Shown here piece by piece: positions 7,239 through 16,252 of a stretch of 64,000 nucleotides of DNA (positions within the stretch are counted from its first letter, which is position 1; every line of letters starts with the position of its first letter). The stretch lies in assembly GCA_900100325.1 (NCBI GenBank), contig LT629697.1:186001-250000 (forward strand), given 5' to 3'. Below the pieces are notes generated by a model, which ran no database searches, was not told the origin of the DNA, and saw only the letters and a list, made by a program, of their open reading frames with translations. The DNA comes from Frankineae bacterium MT45 (lineage in GTDB: Bacteria; Actinomycetota; Actinomycetes; Mycobacteriales; Jatrophihabitantaceae). The position numbers were made by a program, and so were the translations under genes.

Positions 7239-9779
7239 ATGACGTCGGATTCACCGGCCGCGTTGGCCGTCGGCGCCCGCTGGCTCACCCTCTCGACCTT
7301 CGCCGTCGGCGCCATCAACTACGGCTACTCGATCGCCCTGACCCGCCTGCTCGAACCGGCGCAGTACGCCACCTTCGCGGCCGGTCAGGCGCTCCTGCTG
7401 ACGGCGGGGACGATCGCCGTCTCCTCCATCCCGTGGATTCTGGCCAAGCAACTGGCTTCGACGTCACTCGATCGGGGTGGCCGTCAGCAGATCATCAAGT
7501 TCGCACTGGTGATCAACTCCGTGCAGGGTCTGATCGCCGGGCTCGTCCTGTACCTCATCGGGCGGACCTTCGCCGACTCCACCACCTCGCTGGTGCTGGC
7601 CGTCAGCGCCTTCTCGATCTTCGTCGCCTCCACCGCCGGAGGTTGGCTTCAGGGCACTCGCCGGTTCGGGGTGCTGGCGACGACGAAGGTGCTGGAACCG
7701 GCGGTCAAAGTCGCCTCCGGCCTCTCACTCATTGCGGCCGGTGCCGGTGCCGCCGGCGCGCTCGGCGGCTTCGGGATCGGCTCGGCGGCCGTCGTCGTCA
7801 CCGGGTTCGTGCTGATGCGTTCGGAGATCGGCCCGATCCTGCGCTCCTGGTCGATCACCGGTCTCGGCGTCTGGCGGGACGTCTTCGGGGTGGCCTCCAT
7901 CCAAGGTCTCGTCTCGGTGCTGGCCTCGGTGGATGTCGTTCTGGTCGCCGTTCTCCCGGTCCCGGCCGGCGCTGCCGCCAGCTACCAGGCCAGCATGATC
8001 CTCTCCCGGATCCCACTCTTCCTAGGGGGCGCGATCGCGATCGTCGCCTTCCCGCTCATCGCCCGGCGTGGCCTCACCGACGGCGACCTCCTTGGCGTCT
8101 CGGTGAGGCTGTACCTGCGCATCGCAGTGCCGTTCGCCTGCGTCGTTGCCACCCTCCCGGCCGGTGTCGTCGCGCTGATCTTTCCGGCCGGTTTCGACCG
8201 GGTCTCCAGCGTGCTGCCGTGGACGGCCGCCTCCGGGTTCTTGATCGGCCTGGTCGAGTTGGTCTCCACCTTCTATCAGGCGCAGGCCGTTTATCGACCG
8301 GCACTGGCCCGGCAGTCGGCCGGCCTGTTGGTGTCGCTGATCGCCGTCCCGCTGGGGTGGCATTGGGGCGGACTCATCGGCGTCGCGATCGGCGCCCTGC
8401 TCGGGGCGGCGGCCAGTGTGCTGCTGTTGGCGATCGACTCTCACCGCCGCTGGGGGGTGGCGCTGCTACCGTTGCGCGGGTTCTGGATCCCGGCCACGGT
8501 TCTGGCCACCACGCTCAGCGTTGGGCGCCTCAGCCCACCGGTCTGGATCGTGCTCAGCGGCCTGGTGCTCGGTGTGCAGGGCTACCGAACTTTCTTCCGA
8601 GCGGGTTCGGGCACAGCATCCCGTGACGCACCGAATCGGAATCCGCAGCACGATCCCCAGCAACCCGAAGAAGGCAGCGCGATGCAGATCCTGCACCTCG
8701 GCTTCGAGGACCACCGTCGTGAAGGCAGTGGCGGCGGCTCGCTACGCAACCGCGAGGTCAACCGGCGCCTGGCCGACCGGCACGTCATCACGGTCCTCAC
8801 GACGAACTACGTCGGGGCGGTCGAGCGCGTCGAGGACGGCGTCCGGTACGTGCCGATCGGGCTTCCGCTCGGCTACTTCCCCAGCCTGATGAGCTACTTC
8901 GCCGTGCTGCCGTTCGCGGCTCGCAAGTACCAGGCCGATCTCGTGGTGGAGGAGTTTGCTGCGCCACTGTCGAGCATCCTGATGCCGCTCTGGACCCGTC
9001 GCCCCACCCTGGCGCTCGTCCAGTGGCTCAACGCCCGCGAGAAGTCCAGGCAGTACAAGCTGCCCTTCTTCATCTTCGAATGGCTGGGCCTGCGCTGCTA
9101 CGACCGGTTCGTCACCGTCTCCGAGGACATGCGCACGAAGATCCTCGATTCACGGCCGAAGGCTCACGTGGACGTCATCGCGAACGGGGTTGATCGGGAC
9201 ATCTTCGCCTCCGAATACGCCACCGGTGCAGATGTCGTCTTCATGGGCCGCCTCGAGATCGCCCAGAAGGGCATCGATCTGCTGCTGGAGGCGTACGCCC
9301 TGATCGCCGACCGGATCAGCGGGCGCCTGGTTATCGCCGGCGTCGGCCCCGATCAGGGACGTCTGCAGGCGCTGGCCCAGTCACTGTCGATCGCCGACCG
9401 GGTGGACTTCGTCGGACGGGTCGACGGCCCGGCCAAGCACCGACTGCTCGGGGAGGCGCGGGTGGTGGCGATGCCATCCCGCTTCGAGACGTTCGGCATC
9501 GTCGCCGTCGAGGCGCTGGCCAGCGGAACTCCGGTCATTTCCTTCGACATTCCCTGCCTGCGGGCCGTCGTACCCTCTGACTGCGGAGTCCTCGTCCCGG
9601 CGTTCGACGTCGAACGCTTCGCCACCGAACTGCTGTCGCTCTACGGCGACTCCGACCGGGTGACGGCGATGGGCGCACGCGGACGTCACTTTGCCCGTCA
9701 ATTCGACTGGGACGCGATCGCGATCGACCAGGAGCGGGCGTACCTCAACGCACTCTCCGCGTCGCGGGGAGGGCGCTGA
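7239..9779 (+). CDS. Fusion of Wzx-like flippase and GT4 glycosyltransferase
   Basis: One uninterrupted 846-residue frame. Residues 1–about 445 are a polysaccharide flippase (MATE/MOP-type) with 12–14 hydrophobic helices, opening with GARWLTLSTFAVGAINYGYS. A Pro/Asn/Gln-rich linker (about 455–480) follows. Residues 482–846 form a complete GT4 enzyme (MQILHLGFEDHRREGSGGGS, MGRLEIAQKGIDLLLEAY, ASGTPVISFD). An internal ATG at 8682, preceded by GAAGAAGG, could also start a separate 365-residue enzyme, so both a fusion and a free transferase may be made. The stop of the preceding gene lies just before this start. The fusion would couple lipid-linked glycan assembly to export. The C-terminal half is a paralogue of the 786–1964 protein. 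Confidence 0.85.
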   Translation: MTSDSPAALAVGARWLTLSTFAVGAINYGYSIALTRLLEPAQYATFAAGQALLLTAGTIAVSSIPWILAKQLASTSLDRGGRQQIIKFALVINSVQGLIAGLVLYLIGRTFADSTTSLVLAVSAFSIFVASTAGGWLQGTRRFGVLATTKVLEPAVKVASGLSLIAAGAGAAGALGGFGIGSAAVVVTGFVLMRSEIGPILRSWSITGLGVWRDVFGVASIQGLVSVLASVDVVLVAVLPVPAGAAASYQASMILSRIPLFLGGAIAIVAFPLIARRGLTDGDLLGVSVRLYLRIAVPFACVVATLPAGVVALIFPAGFDRVSSVLPWTAASGFLIGLVELVSTFYQAQAVYRPALARQSAGLLVSLIAVPLGWHWGGLIGVAIGALLGAAASVLLLAIDSHRRWGVALLPLRGFWIPATVLATTLSVGRLSPPVWIVLSGLVLGVQGYRTFFRAGSGTASRDAPNRNPQHDPQQPEEGSAMQILHLGFEDHRREGSGGGSLRNREVNRRLADRHVITVLTTNYVGAVERVEDGVRYVPIGLPLGYFPSLMSYFAVLPFAARKYQADLVVEEFAAPLSSILMPLWTRRPTLALVQWLNAREKSRQYKLPFFIFEWLGLRCYDRFVTVSEDMRTKILDSRPKAHVDVIANGVDRDIFASEYATGADVVFMGRLEIAQKGIDLLLEAYALIADRISGRLVIAGVGPDQGRLQALAQSLSIADRVDFVGRVDGPAKHRLLGEARVVAMPSRFETFGIVAVEALASGTPVISFDIPCLRAVVPSDCGVLVPAFDVERFATELLSLYGDSDRVTAMGARGRHFARQFDWDAIAIDQERAYLNALSASRGGR

Positions 9780-9782
9780 CCA

Positions 9783-9836
9783 CTGCGGAGATGACGCCGC
9801 AGCAATGACAACTGCGGCAAATGAGAACTGCGGCGA
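9783..9836. repeat. Small hairpin plus imperfect 16-bp tandem repeat
   Basis: CTGCGG (9783–9788) pairs with CCGCAG (9797–9802). It is followed by two 16-base units at 9805–9820 and 9821–9836 that differ at two positions and share AACTGCGGC. They sit directly after the flippase fusion stop and before the promoter at 9848. They may be an operator array or a weak terminator. Confidence 0.45.
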
Positions 9837-9847
9837 TGACGTTCGAG

Positions 9848-9876
9848 TTGCTCGCGGTACCGCACGGTCATACATT
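9848..9876 (+). promoter_or_regulatory. Candidate sigma-A promoter for the secreted hydrolase-like gene
   Basis: TTGCTC (9848–9853) and TACATT (9871–9876) are separated by 17 bases, each matching four of six vegetative consensus bases. The predicted start, near 9883, leaves a leader of about 40 bases before the ATG at 9925. Confidence 0.5.
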
Positions 9877-9924
9877 TGAAAATCGGGGATGTCGCTGGGT
9901 TGAAATTGCACCAGAAGGGCTCCC

Positions 9925-11262
9925 ATGCTCCCCCGATCGCAGCCTCGATCGCCGGTCCGATCGCGGTGCCCTCTTTCTCACGACCTCGCTCGCACCGGGG
10001 TCGTCCTCGCCTGCTCGGCGCTCCTCGCGGTCGCGGCGCTCGCCGTCGGCTCCGCACACACGGCAGCCTCAGCCCTCACCTCCCCGACCACGACAGCCAT
10101 CGCGACTCCCGCACCGACACCGAAAGCCGTTACGACACCGACTACCACTACGACGACGCCCTGGTACGGGCTCCTCGCTCCGACCGACGACCAGGTGACG
10201 TCGCTGGCCCACGGCAGCGTGACCCGGATGACCCTTGGGCTGGGTTGGGACAACATCGAGCCCCAGTCCGGGGTCTTCAGCTCTTACGAGCTCGGACTGG
10301 TCGCCAGCCGCCTGAAGACGCTGCAGCAGGCGGGCTACCACGTCATCCTCGACCTGGGCCTGCAGTACCCGCCATCGTGGGTCTTCGGCCTGGCCGGGGC
10401 GACGCGCTTCGTCGACCAGTACGGAGACAGCTGGCACGGCCCGCTCTCCCAGGACGTCCCCAACGCCGTCTTCAACGTCGCCGTCCGGGCCGCTCAGGGC
10501 CAGTACATCGCCCGGGTCGCGGCCGCACTCGGCGCCAAGAACTTCGCCTCCATCCGAGTCGGCGGCCTCCTCTCCGGCGAACTGCGCTACCCACCGGCCA
10601 CCTACAACGGCCACTCCAACCTGCTCTGGGACTACGACCCGGCGGCCCGGGCCCAGGCGCCGTACCCGGATTGGCGACCCGCGACCGGGGCCGGGACGGC
10701 CTCAACCGAAGCGCCGCAGCAGATGCAGCAGGCGCAGGCCTCGCTCGCGTATTACTACAGCAGTCTCACCGGCTACCAGACCTGGCTGATGAAGACCGTC
10801 GCCGCCGCCTTCGGCACGACGAACCAGGAGGTCCTCTTCCCGTCGTGGGGCCTGCGCCCCGGTATGACCGAGGCCGCCATCGCCGCCGGGGACCGCGGCA
10901 CGACCAACGCCGAGATCAACGGGATGATCAGCTCCGGCCTGGACTGGCCGGCCCAGGTCGCCGCCATCGCGGCGGCCCACATCAACGGCACGGTCTACTG
11001 CACGTGGCTGGACGCTCCGGCCCAGGGGACGACCATTCAGCAGGTGACTCCCATCGACTACCTGGCCTCCCTCGCCAAGGAGTACGGCCTTCCGGTCGCC
11101 GGGGAGAACACCGGCGGGGGCGGCCCCGCCGCGCTGACCCTCTCGGTGAAACGGGCCAAGGCCGACGGGCTCACCGGCGTCATGTACATGTCGGGCTCGA
11201 TGGTGCAGCAGGGGCGCGCCGGGGTGACCATCTCGACCCTGCTGGCCGCACTCCGCACCTGA
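9925..11262 (+). CDS. Secreted TIM-barrel glycoside-hydrolase-like protein
   Basis: A 445-residue exported protein. A basic N-terminus precedes a hydrophobic helix (VVLACSALLAVAALAVGS), then a Thr/Pro-rich linker to about residue 78. The domain then resembles the start of GH42/GH5-type beta-galactosidase barrels: MTLGLGWDNIEPQSGVFSSY, then LKTLQQAGYHVILDLGLQYP. LSGELRYP and AGENTGGGG are candidate acid/base and nucleophile strands, but I cannot assign catalytic glutamates with certainty. Its own promoter is visible and a hairpin follows. The position after the polysaccharide genes suggests it trims or processes the exported glycan. A longer overlapping plus-strand frame here is not real. Confidence 0.72.
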   Translation: MLPRSQPRSPVRSRCPLSHDLARTGVVLACSALLAVAALAVGSAHTAASALTSPTTTAIATPAPTPKAVTTPTTTTTTPWYGLLAPTDDQVTSLAHGSVTRMTLGLGWDNIEPQSGVFSSYELGLVASRLKTLQQAGYHVILDLGLQYPPSWVFGLAGATRFVDQYGDSWHGPLSQDVPNAVFNVAVRAAQGQYIARVAAALGAKNFASIRVGGLLSGELRYPPATYNGHSNLLWDYDPAARAQAPYPDWRPATGAGTASTEAPQQMQQAQASLAYYYSSLTGYQTWLMKTVAAAFGTTNQEVLFPSWGLRPGMTEAAIAAGDRGTTNAEINGMISSGLDWPAQVAAIAAAHINGTVYCTWLDAPAQGTTIQQVTPIDYLASLAKEYGLPVAGENTGGGGPAALTLSVKRAKADGLTGVMYMSGSMVQQGRAGVTISTLLAALRT

Positions 11263-11295
11263 GTCTGCGGGCCTGCACCCCGATCGCTGGCCCAA

Positions 11296-11324
11296 GAGAG
11301 CGCCAAGAGGGATTGGCGGCTCTC
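11296..11324 (+). terminator. Hairpin after the hydrolase-like gene
   Basis: GAGAGCGCCAA pairs with TTGGCGGCTCTC through 11 base pairs with a one-base bulge and a 6-base loop. There is no T run, as is common in actinobacteria. It probably ends the polysaccharide transcript before the penicillin-binding protein gene. Confidence 0.55.
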
Positions 11325-11352
11325 AGGTTGGCCTCGGTAGCGTCGCTACGCG

Positions 11353-13707
11353 ATGAGTGATCACGAGGGGCCGACACAGCGACCGGCCGGCGGCACCAAC
11401 GGTGGCCACCCAAACGCTGACTTCGGCCCGACCACCCGAACCACGAGCGCGAAGACCCCCAAACCGCGCTTCTTCGACAAGTACCTCCCTGATGCCTGGG
11501 CCAATCGCCGGCTGCGCAACCGCCGACGTATCGCCGCGATGTCCCGCCCTCGCCGAATCGGGCGTCGGTTCGGCGTCGTCGGCACCTGGATGCTGGCCGG
11601 CCTGGCGCTGCTGATGGTCGTCTCTGCCTTCGCGGTGTACCGCCTCAGCGACGTCCCCCGCCAGGAGAGCATCAACAACCAACTGGTGACTATCGAGTAC
11701 TCCGACGGCTCGGTCCTCGCCCAGTCCGGCACCAACCGGACGCTGGTGACGCTCGACCAGGTCTCGAAGAACGTCCAGTGGGCCGTCATCGCGGCTGAGG
11801 ATCGCAACTTCTACAGCGAACCGGGCGTCTCGATCAGCGGAATCGGGCGCGCGGTGCTCAACGACATCAAGGGTGGCGACACCCAGGGCGGCTCCGGACT
11901 GACCCAGCAGTACGTCAAGAACGCCTACCTCAACAGCGACCGGACGCTGAGCCGCAAGCTGCGCGAGATCGCGATCTCGGTGAAGCTGGCCCGTAACTAC
12001 ACCAAGGACGAGATCCTCGAGTACTACCTGAACACCGTCTACTTCGGCCGGGGCGCCTGGGGCGTCGAGGCCGCGGCGAAGGCCTACTTCAACACGACGG
12101 CGGCGAATCTCAATGTCGCCCAGAGCGCGCTCCTCGCGGCCGTCCTCCGGGCCCCGACGTACTACGACCCGGCCAACAATCCGACCGAGTCCAAGGCCCG
12201 CTGGGACTACGTCATCGAAGGCCTCGTCGAGACCAAACACCTCGACACGCAGACCGCGGCGGCCACCAAGTTCCCGGCCACCGTGCCCCCGTCGGACAAG
12301 ACGTTCAGCGGCCCGAATGCCCTCATCGCTCAGGCCGTCACCGAGGAGGTCGAGGCCCACGGTCTCAGCGCCGAGCAGGTCCAGGCCGGTGGGCTGGTCA
12401 TCAAGACGACGATCGACAAGAACGCGCAGGCCGCGGCCGTCAAGGCGATCAACACGACGTTCAGCCACCTGACCGCCAAGCAGAAGAACATGAAGAACGC
12501 CCTCGTCGCCATTAATCCCGCCAACGGCGGAGTACTGGCCTACTACGGCGGTCCGAACGGCACCGACTACGCCGGCGCCCAGGACAGCTACGACTGGGCC
12601 GGCCAGGGGCTGCGCCCGCCGGGCTCGACGTTCAAACCGATCGTGCTGGCGACTCAGCTCTCGCAGACGCTGGCCGGCACCGCCACCCCACCGGTGGCGA
12701 TCAACTCCATCGTCAACGGCAGTTACAAGGTGGTGATCCCGGGCGCGGGCGTCACTATTAAGAACGACCCGAGCGACCAGTACAAGAGCAGCCCGCAGAT
12801 CCCGGTGGCCACCGCGATGAAGTACTCGCTGAACACCACTTTCGACCTGATGGCGAACAACATCGGCCCGGACAAGGTCGCCGAGACGGCGCACAACCTC
12901 GGTGTGGCCCGCACCGTGGGCAGCACGAACACGCTGCAGGATCCGAACGGGACGACGAACTTCGGCATCGGCATCGGCGACTACCCGGTCCGCCCGATCG
13001 ACATGGCGGCCAGTTACGCGACACTGGCCGGCGGCGGCAAGGCCAACTCGCCGTACTTCGTCACCAGCGTCACCGATCTGGCCGGCAACACGCTCTACAA
13101 GCACAGCAGCAACGCCACCCAGGCCGTCGATTCCAAGGTCGCCAACGACGTGACGATGACGCTGGAGCCGATCGCCTCCTACAGCGGGTTCGCACTCTCG
13201 GACGGGCGCCCGTCGGCGGCCAAGACCGGCACCGAGGGGAACAACAGGGGCGTCAAGGGTCTGGACAACTCGGACGCCTGGACCGTCGGCTACACGCCGC
13301 AGGTCAGCGCCGCGGTCTGGGTCGGGAGTGGGGACAGCGGGTCGATCTACAACTCGGCGGGCAACCCCGAGTACGGCTCCGACCTTCCGGGGAAGACCTG
13401 GAAGGCCTTCATGGACACCTACCTGCAGGGGAAGCCGAAACTCCCGCTGGCTAGCACGCAGCAGATCAGCGAGTCGGGCGCGATCCCGGCCAGCACCCCG
13501 ACGCCCACTCCGGCCCCGTCGACCACCCCGAGCGTCTCGCCGACGCCGACCCCGGCCACCCGGGCGACCCCGACGCCGGTCCCGACCCAGGAGCCGGTAG
13601 TGACCCCGACGCCCAAGCCGGCCGCCACCCCGAAGCCGACGCCGCAGCCGACGCCCACCCCGGCCGGGCCGACCGGCGCTCAGCAGACCGTGGGCGCCGG
13701 CGGGTAG
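11353..13707 (+). CDS. ponA: Class A (bifunctional) penicillin-binding protein
   Basis: A 784-residue peptidoglycan synthase. A charged cytoplasmic tail (about 75 residues) and one membrane helix (about 78–98) precede the GT51 glycosyltransferase domain, with [12 protein letters not shown] (catalytic Glu149) and [12 protein letters not shown]. The transpeptidase domain has STFK (Ser425), SLN (492–494) and KTGT (624 on). The tail from about 715 is Pro/Thr-rich and likely spans the wall. Length and order match PonA1 of mycobacteria. It is followed at 65 bases by the GT87 gene, as in the Rv0050–Rv0051 pair. A long minus-strand frame opposite this gene is a shadow. Confidence 0.95.
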   Translation: MSDHEGPTQRPAGGTNGGHPNADFGPTTRTTSAKTPKPRFFDKYLPDAWANRRLRNRRRIAAMSRPRRIGRRFGVVGTWMLAGLALLMVVSAFAVYRLSDVPRQESINNQLVTIEYSDGSVLAQSGTNRTLVTLDQVSKNVQWAVIAAEDRNFYSEPGVSISGIGRAVLNDIKGGDTQGGSGLTQQYVKNAYLNSDRTLSRKLREIAISVKLARNYTKDEILEYYLNTVYFGRGAWGVEAAAKAYFNTTAANLNVAQSALLAAVLRAPTYYDPANNPTESKARWDYVIEGLVETKHLDTQTAAATKFPATVPPSDKTFSGPNALIAQAVTEEVEAHGLSAEQVQAGGLVIKTTIDKNAQAAAVKAINTTFSHLTAKQKNMKNALVAINPANGGVLAYYGGPNGTDYAGAQDSYDWAGQGLRPPGSTFKPIVLATQLSQTLAGTATPPVAINSIVNGSYKVVIPGAGVTIKNDPSDQYKSSPQIPVATAMKYSLNTTFDLMANNIGPDKVAETAHNLGVARTVGSTNTLQDPNGTTNFGIGIGDYPVRPIDMAASYATLAGGGKANSPYFVTSVTDLAGNTLYKHSSNATQAVDSKVANDVTMTLEPIASYSGFALSDGRPSAAKTGTEGNNRGVKGLDNSDAWTVGYTPQVSAAVWVGSGDSGSIYNSAGNPEYGSDLPGKTWKAFMDTYLQGKPKLPLASTQQISESGAIPASTPTPTPAPSTTPSVSPTPTPATRATPTPVPTQEPVVTPTPKPAATPKPTPQPTPTPAGPTGAQQTVGAGG

Positions 13708-13772
13708 CCGACCGGCTGACCAAGTACTAGCTGCTGCGCCGCCACCCCAGCTCCTCGTGGGACGATGCGAAG

Positions 13773-15425
13773 GTGACGATCCCTGCCGCCGGTGACACCT
13801 CGCGGGCCGGAGAGACGAGGCTGACTGGAGAGACGACGCCGGCTGGAGAGACGACGCCGGAGCTCTCCGAACTGGGTGAGGCAGCCGGAGCGATCGATAC
13901 CACCGAGCCGGACGAAGCTTCTGCGGCGGTTGAGCCACTTCCCAGTTGGATCGACGCCACGGTGGCCAAGGCCAGCGGCGCGATCGGTGGCCCCTGGGGC
14001 CGGCACGCCGGGAACTCCGGTTGGTGGTCGCCGATCCGGGTGCTGCTGCTGCTGGCCTCGATCACGCTGGTACTGGGCTTCGTCCAGAAATCACCCTGCG
14101 CGAGCGGCAACTGGACGAGCAACCTCCAGTACACGCACGCCTGCTACAGCGACGTCATCCCGCTGTGGAGCACCGAGCGATTCGACGTGCACGCCGTGCC
14201 CTACCGCGATCAGGTGAACGAATACCCGGTCCTCACCGGCGCCTTCATGTATGTCACCGCGCTACTGACCTACGCCGTGCACAACATCGTGCCGAACAAC
14301 GCGGAGAGTTCGCTCTTCGGCCTGCTAACCGCGCTGCTGCTCACCGCCTGTGCCCTGCTCGCCGTGGCCGCGACGGCCCAGGCCGCGGGGCGGAGACCCT
14401 ACGATGCAGCGATCTTCGCACTCAGCCCACTGCTCGTCTTCCATGCCTTCACCAACTGGGACCTGCTGGCAATCACCTTCGCCAGCTGCGCCCTCTGGGC
14501 CTGGTCGCGGCGACAACCGGCACTGGCCGGCGTGCTCATCGGCCTCGGCACCGCGGCCAAGCTCTACCCGGTACTGCTGCTGTTGCCCATTGTTGTGCTG
14601 GCCATCCGCACTCGTCGCTACCGGCCGGCCGCCTGGGCCACCGGCGCCGCGGCCGCCGCCTGGCTCGTTGTGAACCTGCCGATCGCCATCGCCTACAACA
14701 CCGGGTGGCGCGGGTTCTTCGACTTCAACATGGAGCGCTCCACCGAGGCGGACACGCTCTGGTACATCATTCATCACGCCATCACGGCCGGCTTCGATCC
14801 GTCCTATCAGGATTGGAAGCCGCCGGGGCTGCTCGTTGCGGTCGTCGTGCTGTTGGGTCTGGCCGCCGTCGCCGCCGTCGGCCTGCTCGCACCGCGGAAG
14901 CCGCGGGTGGCCCAGCTGGCCTTCCTGGCCGTCGCGATCTTCCTGCTCACCTCGAAGATCTGGAGCCGGCAGTACTCGCTCTGGTTGCTGCCCCTGCTGG
15001 CACTGGCCCGGCCGCGCTGGCGGGCCGCGCTGCTCTGGCAGTTCAGCGAGATCGCGGTCTGGATCAGCTTCCTGCTCTGGCTGATGGGGACGAACAACAA
15101 GGGCATCGACTACGGCCCGCTGATGACGCTGGTGCTGGTTCGCGACGCCGCCCTCATCGCGCTGATGGGCTTGGTGGTGCGGGACATCCTGCGCCCGGAG
15201 CACGACGTGGTCCGCCGGCACGGTCTCGACGACCCGGGCGGCGGGGTCTTCGACGGTGCCCGGGACTACTGGGCCGACGGCTTCGCCCTGCGCAGCTACC
15301 GGGAGCGGGCGGCAGCTCGGGCCCTGGTTCGCGCCGAAGCCAGTGCCACGGCCCGGGCTCAGGCCCGGGACGACTCCAGCGCGGATTCGCGCGCCGACTT
15401 CAAGAACCCGATGTCCTCGGACTGA
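13773..15425 (+). CDS. GT87-family membrane mannosyltransferase
   Basis: A 550-residue multipass protein. A disordered N-terminus of about 85 residues contains a short repeat (GETTPA/GETTPE). About ten membrane helices follow, with DQVNEYPVLTG after the first helix and GTAAKLYPVLLLLP, both characteristic of polyprenyl-phosphate-mannose-dependent alpha-mannosyltransferases (PF09594/GT87). It corresponds to Rv0051 downstream of ponA1. The likely role is extracytoplasmic mannosylation of envelope lipoglycans. The GTG start at 13773 has no clear Shine–Dalgarno sequence. The last 67 bases overlap the 3' end of the convergent endonuclease IV gene. Confidence 0.85.
   Translation: MTIPAAGDTSRAGETRLTGETTPAGETTPELSELGEAAGAIDTTEPDEASAAVEPLPSWIDATVAKASGAIGGPWGRHAGNSGWWSPIRVLLLLASITLVLGFVQKSPCASGNWTSNLQYTHACYSDVIPLWSTERFDVHAVPYRDQVNEYPVLTGAFMYVTALLTYAVHNIVPNNAESSLFGLLTALLLTACALLAVAATAQAAGRRPYDAAIFALSPLLVFHAFTNWDLLAITFASCALWAWSRRQPALAGVLIGLGTAAKLYPVLLLLPIVVLAIRTRRYRPAAWATGAAAAAWLVVNLPIAIAYNTGWRGFFDFNMERSTEADTLWYIIHHAITAGFDPSYQDWKPPGLLVAVVVLLGLAAVAAVGLLAPRKPRVAQLAFLAVAIFLLTSKIWSRQYSLWLLPLLALARPRWRAALLWQFSEIAVWISFLLWLMGTNNKGIDYGPLMTLVLVRDAALIALMGLVVRDILRPEHDVVRRHGLDDPGGGVFDGARDYWADGFALRSYRERAAARALVRAEASATARAQARDDSSADSRADFKNPMSSD
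13825..13860 (+). repeat. Exact 18-bp tandem duplication in the GT87 N-terminus
   Basis: The unit CTGGAGAGACGACGCCGG occurs twice in direct succession and a decayed third copy precedes it. It adds whole codons, so it only lengthens the disordered tail. Unit number could vary between strains. Confidence 0.8.
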
Positions 15426-16198
15426 CCCTCGACCGGGGTCTCGACCAGCACATCGCAGCCGGCCGCCGTCACGATGGCCGCGAGCTGGGCCGGGTCGATG
15501 CTCCCGGATCCGAAGTTCGCGTGCCGGTCGGCGCCCGAGTCAAAGGCGTCCCGGCTGTCGTTCGCATGCACCAGATCGATGCGGCCGGTGATGCCCAGCA
15601 CCCGCTCGACGATGCCCTCTAGGTCCTCCCCACCGGCGAAGGCGTGGCAGGTGTCCAGGCAGAACCCGGGGTTGAAGTCGCCGATCGCGTCCCAGAGCCG
15701 GGCCAGGCGGTCGAACCGCCGGGCCACCGCGTTCGAGCCACCGGCGGTGTTCTCGATCAGGATCGGCAGCGGGAAGCCGCCGTTGTCGTCCTGGGCCTGG
15801 ACGAACGCCTTGCGCCAGTTGTCGACACCGATCGCCGGGTCCTCGTCCTTGCCCAGGTGGCCACCATGCACGATGAGCCCCTTCGCGCCGATCGCCGCCG
15901 CCCCGGCGGCGTGCTGCCCCAGAATCTTGCGACTCGGGATGCGGATGCGGTTGTTCGTGGTGGCCAGGTTCAGCACGTATGGCGAGTGGATGTAGACCGT
16001 CAGTTCGCTGGCCAGAATCTCGGCCTGCAGCTCATGCGGCTTCGGCGCCTTCCACCCCTGCGGATCGGCCAGGAAGAACTGGATCACCTCAGCGCCATTG
16101 GCTGCGGCTGCGGCCAGCGGATCAACGGAGTCAACGTGCGCACCGATGCCCGCCGGCCCGGCCGCCGCACCCGGATTCGTTGCAGTGCTCTCACTCAT
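15359..16198 (-). CDS. nfo: Endonuclease IV / deoxyribonuclease IV (AP endonuclease)
   Basis: A 279-residue TIM-barrel AP endonuclease of the Xylose-isomerase-like fold. Zn-site motifs are IHSPYVLN, VHGGHLG, LIENTAGG, CLDTCHAFAGG and LVHANDS. It cleaves DNA 5' of abasic sites in base-excision repair. Length is typical for the family. Upstream, TAGCCT lies 6 bases before the ATG with no Shine–Dalgarno sequence, which predicts a leaderless mRNA. Its 3' end runs 67 bases into the convergent GT87 gene, an unusually long 3' overlap that may cause antisense interference. Confidence 0.93.
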   Translation of the reverse strand: MSESTATNPGAAAGPAGIGAHVDSVDPLAAAAANGAEVIQFFLADPQGWKAPKPHELQAEILASELTVYIHSPYVLNLATTNNRIRIPSRKILGQHAAGAAAIGAKGLIVHGGHLGKDEDPAIGVDNWRKAFVQAQDDNGGFPLPILIENTAGGSNAVARRFDRLARLWDAIGDFNPGFCLDTCHAFAGGEDLEGIVERVLGITGRIDLVHANDSRDAFDSGADRHANFGSGSIDPAQLAAIVTAAGCDVLVETPVEGQSEDIGFLKSARESALESSRA

Positions 16199-16204
16199 AA
16201 CCCG

Positions 16205-16210
16205 AGGCTA
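16205..16210 (-). promoter_or_regulatory. -10 element of nfo (leaderless)
   Basis: TAGCCT on the minus strand is 6 bases before the ATG, so transcription should start at the start codon. Confidence 0.6.
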
Positions 16211-16252
16211 CTGCGCACCACCGACAGGAACTTCGCCCCGGCCCGACTGGTG

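Noticed and set aside
9876-11360. 494-residue plus-strand frame overlapping the hydrolase-like gene
   Set aside because: It is Arg/Pro/Gly-rich without structure, while the other frame has a signal peptide and a TIM-barrel pattern.
11323-13938. 871-residue minus-strand open frame opposite the penicillin-binding protein
   Set aside because: It has the Arg/Gly/Ala-rich composition of a shadow frame, with no motifs, and the plus-strand protein is certain.
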